From Ichthyophis bannanicus (lineage: Eukaryota > Chordata > Amphibia > Gymnophiona > Ichthyophiidae), in NCBI GenBank assembly GCA_033557465.1, contig CM066031.1:1231049312-1231113311 (forward strand): DNA of 64,000 nt, in the 5' to 3' direction. A program made the position numbers and the translations under genes. Of this stretch, positions 53,998-62,090 are shown piece by piece; positions within the stretch are counted from its first letter, which is position 1; every line of letters begins with the position of its first letter. The notes under the pieces are model-generated. The model saw nothing but the letters and a program-made list of their open reading frames with translations, ran no database searches and was not told the DNA's origin.

Positions 53998-55579
53998 TGT
54001 CGCCAACCTCCCCCCGGTGGCCGGTGGCTGAACGGGGAGGTTGGGCATATAGTTAATTTTAGGAGAGGAGGGTTTTTTTAAGGCCAGGTGCAGCTTGGTC
54101 TATGTAGTCCTGCTCCTGGTGCAAATAAGTCATGTAAGCCAAATGGAAGGAGAATAAGGCTTTTATTTCCTTTTTCACAAAACGATTCGTTGAGCTACAA
54201 AAATGAAAGAAAGTCCCTCTTTTCAGGCATAAACCAAACTCAAGGTACAAAGTAAACTGTTATAATCTTCACAGTTGTGGAAAGGAATTTAACCAAGGAT
54301 TCTTTCAACATTGGAGTAAATTACATGTCTTAACATTCTTCTTTCATACAGCACAAATATGAAAACTTCTTAAGGTAATATCTGTAAGGCTCACAGTTCC
54401 GGCAGTGATTTCAAACTACCCACAACACACATGGAACAATCCATCAATTCCTCCTGAGATGAGGGAATAGAGTCTATAAGCTCCACTTGCATCGGTTCTA
54501 AGTCACTATTATCTCCTTCTGGGCTGGGGCTTTCTCTGGCTGTTATCACTGGCCAGTCCCTATTTCTGTTCCCTTGTTTTCCATACAATTGTTCTAAGGT
54601 TCTTAAATGAGCATTTATTTATTTATTTAGCTGTATTTATATCCTGCTTTTCACCGGGTCAAAGCGGTCAATTGGGGGATACATTTAACATGAGGGGATA
54701 ATGGAGGGTTAAGTGGCTTGCCCAAGACCACAAGGAGTGCCTTATAGGACTAGAAAGCCAGTCCCTCCGGCCTGAGATTGCTGTCCCCAGGTGGGACTTG
54801 AACCCCCGGCCCTCCAGCCTGAAGTACCTTGTCTTAACCACTAGGCCACTCCTCCCTCAAGCATGGCCTGTTTTATAGCCTCTATATCTTGGCTGATGAA
54901 ACTCTGGCCTGCTTTCTCTTCCTTTAAACTGGGCATCTGTTTTATAAGGGCTTCTAGAAGCAGAGTCTTTCTTCATGAATAAAGAATCATCATACCTTGG
55001 TTTCCTGTAATAGGCATAGCTGGAAGTGTCCTCCTCAGGTACTTCTCTTAGGACCCAGTCTCTCTGGCAATCTTTCTCTTGAAAGCTGCTGGTACCTTTC
55101 AATCTGGTCTCTGGGTTTTCTGGCAAGCGTAGGCCTCTCTCCAAGCCTGGATTCCTGCTTCTTAGCTCTTTACCCCTGGAGTTTCTGGCTACCACGACTT
55201 CCACAGGACTGACTCTCCTCCGTCTGTCTTTCTCTGGGAACTCTGGTTCTCTTCCAGTTCCTGCAGCCGTGCCACTAGTCCTGGTTCCACTGCTCCTTTT
55301 CTCAGCAGTGCTCTGCCCTGCGGTGCTGCTCTGCTCTCCGGTGCTGCTCTGCCTTCTGTCTCCAGCCTCTCGCTTATAAAGGTCTTCTGCCTTTGAGCTT
55401 CCCGGGCTAGTTCTCAGGTGCTGCTGATTAGCTAGGTGTGTCCACTCAGCCTCTGTAAGTGCATGCCTGCTCCCTCTAGCTGTTTTGCTAGGCAATTGCA
55501 TTCTCTGCACCTCATTTGTTTTGGGCCAGACAGCTTCTTTTCCTATGTCCTCATTTTTATTAGCTCCTGCTCTATGACA
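53998..55579 (-). repeat. 3' LTR of the Gmr1-like element (contains a SINE)
   Basis: 1582 bp including a SINE of about 245 bp plus its duplication (54615-54864). Without it the length agrees with the other LTR (1346 bp). On the minus strand: TATA-like TTTATAA at 55374-55380 and AATAAA near 54160-54165. A repeat encoding STGEQS-like residues is shorter here than in the other LTR. Confidence 0.92.
54615..54859 (-). mobile_element. tRNA-derived SINE inside the 3' LTR (copy 7)
   Basis: Absent from the matching site of the 5' LTR (59530), which reads aatgagcatggcctg. Here agcat is present on both sides (54610-54614, 54860-54864). Antisense: (ttta)n tail at left, tRNA-like head (taaccactaggccactcc) at right. 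It postdates the LTR retrotransposon insertion. Confidence 0.93.
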
Positions 55580-57028
55580 TATCCCCCTTCTTAAAATATT
55601 ACGGGCTGAGTTATCATTTTCCCTACAGCACGTAATTCGCGACATGGCATTAGCATTATAATGCAGCTTCCCTGCTCTATGCTCTACCTTATAGTCATAT
55701 GGTTGCAACGCCATATAGTTAGACCCTTTTCCTGATGACGCCATGAGAGCCAATCTTTCATGCCAATGTCGGAGGACATTTATGTGATAGACTTGGTGGT
55801 GTCCCTTTTTGTCCTGTATCAGATACGAGGCTGGACCAAGTGGTTTGACCACTGTATACGGTCCACTCCACTGGGCTTCGAATTTTGGGGTAGGTCCGGA
55901 CACTAAGACTACCACTTTCTCACCTACACTTAGTTGCCTAGGCTTTGTATCTCTGTCATAATATCTCTTTTGCTTTTGTTGGCTATCTTTCAGCTTTTCT
56001 TCTGCAAGACGAGAAGTCCGCTTTAGACGACTTCTCAAGTTTTTCAAAAATTGGGGTACTCCCACTTCAGTTTCTACTGGTTCAATCCATTGTTCAAGCA
56101 GGATATCTAGCACTCCCCTAGGTGATCGTCCGTACATCAGTTCGTATGGCGAGATGCCTACGGAAACCTGTGTTCGCTCCCTACAGGCATATAATATGAA
56201 GGGTAGCATGTTATCCCATTCTGTCATTTCCCCGTCGAAAGCACATCGGAGCATCTGCTTTATGCTTTGGTTCATTCTTTCCACCAAACCATTGCATTGG
56301 GGGTGATAGGCAGCTGTCTTGAGATGGTGGATGCCAAAGGCGTCCCACACCTGGGCCAAGTATTTGGACATTAAATTTCTTCCTCTGTCCGTTAGTACCT
56401 CTTGAGGAAACCCCACCTCACAAAACAGTTTTATTAGTTCAGTAGCAATGGATTTTGCTGACACGATCCTTAGGGGGACAGCCCACGGAAACCATGTGGC
56501 TTGGTCAATAATAACCAGAATGTACTGAAATCCCCTTGGCGTTTTTATGAGAGGCCCCACTATATCCATGGCCAGCCTTCTAATAGGCTCTGAAATTACA
56601 GGCATCAGGAGTAAGGGTACCTCGGGCGGTCGTATAGGAGTTACACGTTGGCAGGAGGCACAAGACTCACAAAAATGGGTGGTTTCCCTAAAGACTCCTG
56701 GCCAATAAAATCGAGCCAGTATTTGATCCAGGGTCCCTTGGGCTCCCTTGTGGCCTCCTATGGGGTGATCATGGGCTAATCGTAGAACCAAAGACTTGAA
56801 GGAATTCGGCACTACCAGCTGCTTCCGAATATCTCCAGACCGGGGGTCTATACTTTCCCTGTAAAGTACCTCTTCCTCTATAATTAACCTGGGAAAGGTA
56901 TCTTTCTCCCCTTGTGCATGCTCAAAAGTGCGGGCCAGCGCAGGATCACCTCTTTGTTCCTTTTTAAAGGAGGGGAACGTCTCCACTAATTCTGAAGGAA
57001 CCCAGGGCATTCCCTTCCCTGCTTCCAA
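54857..57028 (-). CDS. Integrase with GPY/F module, RNase H remnant and LTR-encoded tail (723 codons open)
   Basis: Zinc-binding HHCC: H88, H93, C123, C126. Catalytic core: D155 (RLAMDIVGPL), D214 (VLTDRGRNLM) and E250 (YHPQCNGLVERMN), a perfect D,D-35-E spacing, so the active site looks intact. The GPY/F module follows (EAQWSGPYTVVKPLGPASYL, about 384-403). After residue 435 the frame jumps to YDYKVEHRAGKLHYNANAMS (about 444-463), the C-terminal end of an RNase H domain. The RT and most of RNase H that should lie between are deleted in frame. From residue 484 on the frame runs inside the 3' LTR and its extra SINE edge. It is in frame with the upstream Gag-protease, separated by one TGA at 57065-57067. 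The true N-terminus lies upstream of the listed Met. Confidence 0.9.
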   Translation of the reverse strand: MEAGKGMPWVPSELVETFPSFKKEQRGDPALARTFEHAQGEKDTFPRLIIEEEVLYRESIDPRSGDIRKQLVVPNSFKSLVLRLAHDHPIGGHKGAQGTLDQILARFYWPGVFRETTHFCESCASCQRVTPIRPPEVPLLLMPVISEPIRRLAMDIVGPLIKTPRGFQYILVIIDQATWFPWAVPLRIVSAKSIATELIKLFCEVGFPQEVLTDRGRNLMSKYLAQVWDAFGIHHLKTAAYHPQCNGLVERMNQSIKQMLRCAFDGEMTEWDNMLPFILYACRERTQVSVGISPYELMYGRSPRGVLDILLEQWIEPVETEVGVPQFLKNLRSRLKRTSRLAEEKLKDSQQKQKRYYDRDTKPRQLSVGEKVVVLVSGPTPKFEAQWSGPYTVVKPLGPASYLIQDKKGHHQVYHINVLRHWHERLALMASSGKGSNYMALQPYDYKVEHRAGKLHYNANAMSRITCCRENDNSARNILRRGICHRAGANKNEDIGKEAVWPKTNEVQRMQLPSKTARGSRHALTEAEWTHLANQQHLRTSPGSSKAEDLYKREAGDRRQSSTGEQSSTAGQSTAEKRSSGTRTSGTAAGTGREPEFPEKDRRRRVSPVEVVVARNSRGKELRSRNPGLERGLRLPENPETRLKGTSSFQEKDCQRDWVLREVPEEDTSSYAYYRKPRYDDSLFMKKDSASRSPYKTDAQFKGRESRPEFHQPRYRGYKTGHA
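55581..55592 (-). promoter_or_regulatory. Polypurine tract of the Gmr1-like element
   Basis: On the minus strand AAGAAGGGGGAT directly precedes the 3' LTR, the standard place for plus-strand priming. Confidence 0.85.
55640..55717 (-). pseudogene. RNase H C-terminal remnant after integrase
   Basis: Encodes ALQPYDYKVEHRAGKLHYNA and then NAMSR, matching the conserved end of Ty3/gypsy RNase H (Y.V.HR.G..N.DALSR pattern; the usual Asp reads Asn). Its position downstream of integrase is the key evidence for the Gmr1-type domain order. Confidence 0.85.
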
Positions 57029-57064
57029 CTCGGCTCTGCCCTGCGAGCGACCCCTTCTCTCTTT

Positions 57065-58483
57065 TCACTTTTCAGCTTTCGACTTTCTTTCTCTCTCAGT
57101 GGGGACATTTATTAAGCCATCATGAGAAGGGAGGTCATCTAAAGTTGCTTCTCTGGAACAAGAAGGTTTTTCTGAGGCTTTTGTCTGTGTACGAGTAGAG
57201 ACAAGAACTTCCCTAGGTGATAGGCCCTTCCTCAACCCTTTTCTAAATTGAGGCCAGTCTCTGCCTAGCACTAGCTCTTGGGGTAGTTTGGGTACAACTG
57301 CAACCAACATTTCTCTTTCAATACCAAAGCCTTTCACAATCAGTTTAAACACCGGATAATATGTTGCAGCCCCATGAATACACTTTATCTTTACCCTCCA
57401 TTCTGGCCGATCTGGTGTGGATTCACCTTGCTGCTTGATCAAAGACCATAGTTTTTGGGAGATCATGGTTTGATCTGCGCCAGAGTCCAGGAGAGCCTTG
57501 GCATCAATGCCTTGTACCGTTACGTCCAATACAAATCCCTCCCGTAATACTTTCATGTTCTCACCAATGAGAGCAGTACAGGCCTGACATTCGCTCTTTA
57601 TGTGGCCCGTTTTCCCACATGAAAAACATCTTTTAGAGCGGTCCCTCAACACAGAACTAACATTTGTCATTCCTTGAGTTTTATAGCGTGAGAGACTTTC
57701 TGATGTTTGCTTTATCGCACCAGCTGCCATCTTTGGAATTTCCTCACTTTGCTGGGTGGCCAATTCCACCTCCAAATAACGCTCGGTTAGCGTAATGGCT
57801 TCTGCAGTGGTGTGACAGTTCTGCAAAATGAGGAAGCTCTGCACGCTTTTAGGTACTGCAGACATGTATTGTTCTAACACTATCATATCCATTAAAGTGT
57901 CTATAGTTTTTTCCTCCGGTTTTAACCATTTTGCTGCTAAGCTCCTTAGCCTATGGCCTAGAGCCTTAGGTGTCTCGCCTATCTTAAGGTGAGCGGCTCG
58001 TAGCATACGATTATACACAAGTGGTGTGAGGCCCAGGCGATCCCTGATGGCCTTGGTTACCTCATGGTAATCCTTTACTAAAGTAGGAGGCATCGCCCTG
58101 TAAGCTGACAGCGCCTCCCCTGTAAGAGAAGCTGCCAGGCGAATTGCCCATTGTTCCTTCGGCCAAGCCGCCGAATGTGCAATCCTATCAAAAGAATCAA
58201 GGAAATCATCAATATCATCTGTAGCACTTAACTTCCCTACAGTTAAAGCATCAACAGACCATTGTCCAGCTGGACAGCTACCCAGTCCAGGATTCTGTCC
58301 CTGATGACTTGCGGCTGTTTCCTGTGACTTCTGCTGATGAGTTACCCATGCCTCCATCATCTGTAAGATGGGTTTCTGCTGCTCGTGCATGGCCAGTACT
58401 GCCTGCTGCTGAGTTTGGCAAGCCAGTTCTCTTTGCTTGTCGAATTGGAGGGCCATCCATGCACATAGCTCTTTTTGATCCAT
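57065..58483 (-). CDS. Gag-protease with SCAN-like capsid domain
   Basis: Start taken at MDQKELCAWM (58483-58481). An upstream in-frame Met at 58525 would add 14 hydrophobic residues and overlaps an A-rich run, so it is less likely. Gln-rich N-terminus. The capsid region contains ETPKALGHRLRSLAAKWL, then KPEEKTIDTLMDMIVLEQYM, closely following the SCAN-domain pattern (RELCRRWLRPE..TKEQ.LELLVLEQFL). This fits the view that vertebrate SCAN domains derive from Gmr1-like Gag. Zinc knuckle: CFSCGKTGHIKSEC (residues 286-299). Aspartic protease: ALLDSGADQT (331-340) and ELVLGRDWPQ later. The frame is fully open and ends at TGA 57065-57067. Confidence 0.92.
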   Translation of the reverse strand: MDQKELCAWMALQFDKQRELACQTQQQAVLAMHEQQKPILQMMEAWVTHQQKSQETAASHQGQNPGLGSCPAGQWSVDALTVGKLSATDDIDDFLDSFDRIAHSAAWPKEQWAIRLAASLTGEALSAYRAMPPTLVKDYHEVTKAIRDRLGLTPLVYNRMLRAAHLKIGETPKALGHRLRSLAAKWLKPEEKTIDTLMDMIVLEQYMSAVPKSVQSFLILQNCHTTAEAITLTERYLEVELATQQSEEIPKMAAGAIKQTSESLSRYKTQGMTNVSSVLRDRSKRCFSCGKTGHIKSECQACTALIGENMKVLREGFVLDVTVQGIDAKALLDSGADQTMISQKLWSLIKQQGESTPDRPEWRVKIKCIHGAATYYPVFKLIVKGFGIEREMLVAVVPKLPQELVLGRDWPQFRKGLRKGLSPREVLVSTRTQTKASEKPSCSREATLDDLPSHDGLINVPTERERKSKAEK

Positions 58484-58719
58484 AGCGATGGTATGCCTAA
58501 AAAAAAAAATCAGAGAGAAAACCAAGTGCGGCCTGATAACTAAAAATCAGTTCACTCTCTCCCCCCCTTTTTTTTTTTTTTTTCAAATCTTACACCCACA
58601 TCCAGCACAGTTCATGCTCATCTACATTTTACCTGATGCTGGGGTTGAGTCAACTTTTGGAAAAAGACACTGCTGCTCCTCCTTGTAGCACTCTGCCACC
58701 ACTGCCAGCAACACCACGA

Positions 58720-58838
58720 CTTTCCCCTCCCGGGTTTTTCTTCCACTCTGGATTTTTCTTCCACTCTGGGTTTTCCTTTTCCACTCCGGTTTTCCTTTTC
58801 CACTCCAGGCTTTCCTTTTCCACTCCGGGTTTTTTTTT
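58720..58838 (-). repeat. Leader minisatellite of the Gmr1-like element
   Basis: Six to seven imperfect units of about 20 bp with the core ttttccactcc (plus strand) lie between the primer site and Gag. Variable g/a and tt/ct positions separate the units. Confidence 0.85.
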
Positions 58839-58894
58839 TTTTAACCTTGGTGGTGGTTTCTTTCTTTTCTCTTTTTGTAGTTCTTAGGCCCAAA

Positions 58895-58912
58895 ATCCGA
58901 ACAACTATGCCA
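58895..58912 (-). promoter_or_regulatory. Probable tRNA primer-binding site
   Basis: On the minus strand TGGCATAGTTGTTCGGAT starts four bases inside the 5' LTR. TGG complements the CCA end of a tRNA. I could not assign the tRNA species. Confidence 0.6.
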
Positions 58913-58916
58913 TTTA

Positions 58917-60262
58917 TGTCGTCAACCTCCCCCTGGTGGCCGGTGGCTGAATGGGGAGGTTGGGCATATAGTTAATTTTAGGAGAGGAGGTTTTTTTTAA
59001 GGCCAGGTGCAGCCTGGTCTATGTAGTCCTGCTCCTGATGCAAATAAGTCATGTAAGCCAAATGGAGGGAGAATAAGGCTTTTATTTCCCTTTTCACAAA
59101 AAGATTCGTTGGGCTACAAAAATTAAAGAAAGTCCTTTTTTTCAGGCATAAACCAAACTCAAGGTACAAAGTAAACTGTTATAATCTTCACAGTTGTGGA
59201 AAGGAATTTAACTAAGGATTCTTTCAACATTGGAGTAAATTGCATGTCTGAACATTCTTCTTTCATTCAGCACAAATATGAAAACTTCTTAAGGTAATAT
59301 CTGTAAGGCTCACAGTTCCGGTAGTGATTCCAAACTACCCACAATACACATGGAACAATCCATCAATTCCTCCTGAGATGAGGGAATAGGGTCTATAAGC
59401 TCCACTTGCATTGGTTCTAAGTCACTATTATCTCCTTCTGGGCTGGGACTTTCTCTGACTGTTATCACTGGCCAGTCCCTATTTCTGTTCCCTTGTTATC
59501 CATACAATTGTTCTAAGGTTCTTAAATGAGCATGGCCTGTTATATAGCCTCTATATCTTGGCTGATGAAACTCTGGCCTGCTTTCTCTTCCTTTAAACTG
59601 GGCATCTGTTTTATAAGGGCTTCTAGCAGCTGAGCCTTTCTTCATGAATAAAGAATCATCATACCTTGGTTTCCTGTAATAGGCATAGCTGGAAGTGTCC
59701 TCCTCAGGTACTTCCCTTAGGACCCAGTCTCTCTGGCAATCTTTCTCTTGAAAGCTGCTGGTACCTTTCAATCTGGTCTCCGGGTTTTCTGGCAAGCGTA
59801 GGCCTCTCTCCAAGCCTGACTTCCTGCTTCTTAGCTCTTTACCCCTGGAGTTTCTGGCTACCACGACTTCCACAGGACTGACTCTCCTCCGTCTGTCTTT
59901 CTCTGGGAACTCTTGTTCTCTTCCAGTTCCTGCAGCCGTGCCACTAGTCCTGGTTCGCTCCTTTTCTCAGCAGTGCTCTGCTCTCCGGTGCTGCTCTGCC
60001 CTCCGGTGCTGCTCTGCTCTCCGGTGCTGCTCTGCCTTCTGTCTCCAGCCTCTCGCTTATAAAGGTCTTCTGCCTTTGAACTTCCCGGACTAGTTCTCAG
60101 GTGCTGCTGATTAGCTAGGTATGTCCACTCAGCCTCTGTAAGTGCACGCCTGCTCCCTCTAGCTGTTTTGCTAGGCAATTGCATTCTCTGCACCTCATTT
60201 GTTTTGGGCCAGACAGCTTCTTTTCCTATGTCCTCATTTTTATTAGCTCCTGCTCTATGACA
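58917..60262 (-). repeat. 5' LTR of the Gmr1-like element, with internal reading frame
   Basis: 1346 bp. TATA-like TTTATAA at 60057-60063 would place the RNA start near 60030, leaving about 1.1 kb of R/U5. This holds open frames 59858-60193 and 59496-59873 (minus) that are one frame in the other LTR (54865-55579), joined across a single indel near 59870. The product is hydrophilic, rich in Arg, Glu, Ser and Gly (RNSRGKELRSR; SSYAYYRKPRYDD) and not recognised. AATAAA lies near 59080. Confidence 0.88.
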
Positions 60263-60373
60263 CTACCCAGCTTTCCTGGTAGGATGCCAGAGATCCATGG
60301 GGGGAAGTATGGCCCTTTCACAAGGCCTAACAACTTCCTGGGGCCATCTCCCTGGCATCTGCAGCTAGGGAGT

Positions 60374-60480
60374 CCCCGTATGTGAAGACTACATTCCTGC
60401 TTGTTCCTGGAGATAGTGTAATTACTCACCTGTAACAGGTGATCTCTGGGAACAGTAGGAATTTAGTCTTCACAACCCGC
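60374..60480. repeat. DIRS-4 internal complementary region
   Basis: 60374-60416 complements the A left end: tgaagactacattcctgc and tgttcctggagata match in order. 60420-60475 (attactcacctgtaacagg...aggaatttagtcttcac) complements the right end at 60680-60746. Confidence 0.9.
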
Positions 60481-60499
60481 CCACCTCCCCTAGGAGTTG

Positions 60500-60545
60500 T
60501 ATCTCTCTCTCTCTCTCTCTTTCTCTCTCCCTCTCTCTTTTGTCT
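60500..60545. repeat. (CT)n microsatellite
   Basis: Runs of ctctct and ctctttctctctcc between the ICR and the right terminal repeat of DIRS-4. Confidence 0.9.
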
Positions 60546-60546
60546 C

Positions 60547-60746
60547 AGCTATAAACTCAACTGGAGGGGGACAGTTGGAAAGGCAGGAAGGCAGCACGCA
60601 GGCGCTGTGGGATGCTCCCAAAAGCTTTCCTATTGGACGCTAGGAAGTGTTCCCGCACAGGCTCCGTCGGTACCGACGATACCCATATATGAAGACTAAA
60701 TTCCTGCTGTTCCCAGAGATCACCTGTTACAGGTGAGTAACTACGG
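60547..60746. repeat. DIRS-4 right terminal inverted repeat plus right-end extension
   Basis: 60560-60718 mirrors the A left repeat. 60719-60746 is a right-only extension containing the palindrome CACCTGTTACAGGTG, matched in the ICR. GTCGGTACCGAC lies at 60666-60677. Confidence 0.9.
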
Positions 60747-61022
60747 TTTATTATGCATTTTTGCTTCCATAGCAAGCTTTTTTTCAAATTCTCTCTTTGC
60801 CTGCCTTATCAATGCCTTGCATCTAACTTGCCAGTGCTTATGTTGTTTCCAGTTTTCATCATTTGGCTCCTTTTTCCATTTCCTGAAATTTGCTTTTTTG
60901 GCTACAGCAGCTTCTCTGACCTCACCTTTAAACCATGCGGGCGGTTTTTTGGACTTCTTTCCACTTTTCTTAAAGTGTGGAATACATCTAGTCTGGGCTT
61001 CTAAGATAGTATTTTTGAACAA
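60747..61022 (-). pseudogene. CR1-B EN-RT linker segment
   Basis: An open minus-strand segment rich in Lys/Arg: KKPPAWFKGEVREAAVAKKA, NFRKWKKEPNDENWKQHKHW and RCKALIRQAKREFEKKLAME. This is the linker between endonuclease and RT in CR1 ORF2. The same linker, decayed, is at 4330-4900. It proves that DIRS-4 split a CR1 between linker and RT. Confidence 0.85.
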
Positions 61023-61319
61023 TACCCGTGCTTGACATTTGGGTTACTTTTTTCTTTATTGGAACCCCTCTGTCGTTATGTTGTAACTTCAATCTTTTGC
61101 TAGTATCCTTCAAGAATACATCCTTCTGAACCATGAACTCTTGGGCTTTCCCGTATTATCTAGTTTAAAAGCTGCTCTATCTCCTTTTTAAATTTTAATG
61201 CCAGCAGCCTGGTTCCATCCCAGTTAAGGTGGAGCCCATACCTTCGGAAAAGCCCTTCCTTTCCCCAGAATGTTGTCCATTTCCTAAGAAATCCAAAACC
61301 TCATCCTTGCACCATTGTC

Positions 61320-62090
61320 TCATCCACGCATTGAGACTCCGGAGCTCTCCTGCCTTTTGGGTCCTGCATATCGAACAGGAAGCATTTCAGAGAATGCTAC
61401 CCTGGAAGTTCTGGATTTCAGTTTCCTACCTAAAAGCCTAAATTTGGCCTGCAGGACCTTCCTACCACACTTTCCTATGTCATTGGTACCAACATGTACC
61501 AAGACAGCAGACTCCTGCTCAGCCCTATCTAAGACCTTGCTTAAGTGGTGCGTGAGATCCGCTACCTTCGTATCAGGCAGGCATGTTACCAGGCGATCCT
61601 CATGTCCACCAGTTACCCAGCTATCTACATGCTTAATGATCGAATTACCAACTAAAATGGCTGTCCTAACCCTTCCCTCATTGGCACATGGCCATGGAGA
61701 AACCTCCTCGGGGTGAGAGGGTGTTACATCACCTGGAGGACAGGTCCTAGCTATAGGATCACTTCCTGCTACACCAGGGTGATGATCTCCTATCATGTGA
61801 CCTCTCTCCTCCATGTCAACAGGAATCCTCCCAGACTGGAGGTGGGACTTAGTACGACGTCCCTGTAGGTCTCATCTATGTACCTCTCTGTCTTCCTTAT
61901 GTCCTCCAAGTCTGCTACTATAGCCTCCAGAGATCATACTCGTTCCCTGAGAGCAAAGAGCTCCTTGCACCTAATGCACACCTAAGACCCCTCACCAACT
62001 GGGAGAAAATCATACATGTGACACTCAATGCAAAAGACTGGAAAGCCCCATCTCACTGCTGGACTGCTGTCTGCATCTTAGTTTTAAGGT
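61320..62090 (-). pseudogene. CR1-B ORF1: zinc motif, coiled coil and SGNH esterase
   Basis: The open part 61320-61814 carries an SGNH/GDSL-type esterase as found in CR1 ORF1 proteins: block I ILVGNSIIKHVD (the expected GDS reads GNS, with Ser kept) and the oxyanion block VHVGTNDIGK about 50 residues later. The downstream DxxH block is not visible before the stop. Upstream, the same protein continues through two stops: FCIECHMYDFLPVGEGS and VCIRCKELFALRERV form paired CxxC motifs, followed by a heptad-like SLEAIVADLEDIRKTERYID. ORF1 would bind CR1 RNA; the esterase role is unsettled. ORF2 endonuclease is missing next to it. Confidence 0.82.

Larger units (their letters stand above)
53998..60262 (-). 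mobile_element. Gmr1-like Ty3/gypsy LTR retrotransposon, RT deleted
   Basis: Two LTRs starting tgtc and ending gaca (plus strand) flank an internal region whose genes run on the minus strand. The 4-bp duplication ctac is at 53994-53997 and 60263-60266. Order on the minus strand: 5' LTR (58917-60262), primer site, leader repeats, Gag-protease, integrase, an RNase H remnant, polypurine tract, 3' LTR (53998-55579). Integrase before RNase H is the Ty1/copia-like order described for the Gmr1 group. The reverse transcriptase is absent, so mobilisation would need another element. Inserted between the DIRS-4 recombinase and ICR. Confidence 0.9.
46847..60746 (+). mobile_element. DIRS-4: composite DIRS element (A outer, B inner) split by a Gmr1-like element
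   Basis: The outer left end atctccaggaacaagcagg (46847) pairs with the right inverted repeat ending at 60746. Removing the element joins gaaaagg-ttt to ttt-attatg, so TTT is shared at both flanks. The ICR at 60374-60480 matches the outer (A) left end better than the inner (B) one. At 48111 a second complete left end begins inside A's Gag, but only one RT, recombinase, ICR and right end follow. The sequence is therefore a chimera of two insertions or a recombinant. A Gmr1-like LTR element is inserted after the recombinase gene. Confidence 0.88.

Noticed and set aside
54865..55579. LTR-embedded frame as an envelope gene
   Set aside because: No signal peptide, transmembrane segment or cysteine pattern; the product is hydrophilic.
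57065..57067. TGA as a selenocysteine codon
   Set aside because: No reason from the family, and no SECIS-like element was looked for successfully. Readthrough or mutation is simpler.
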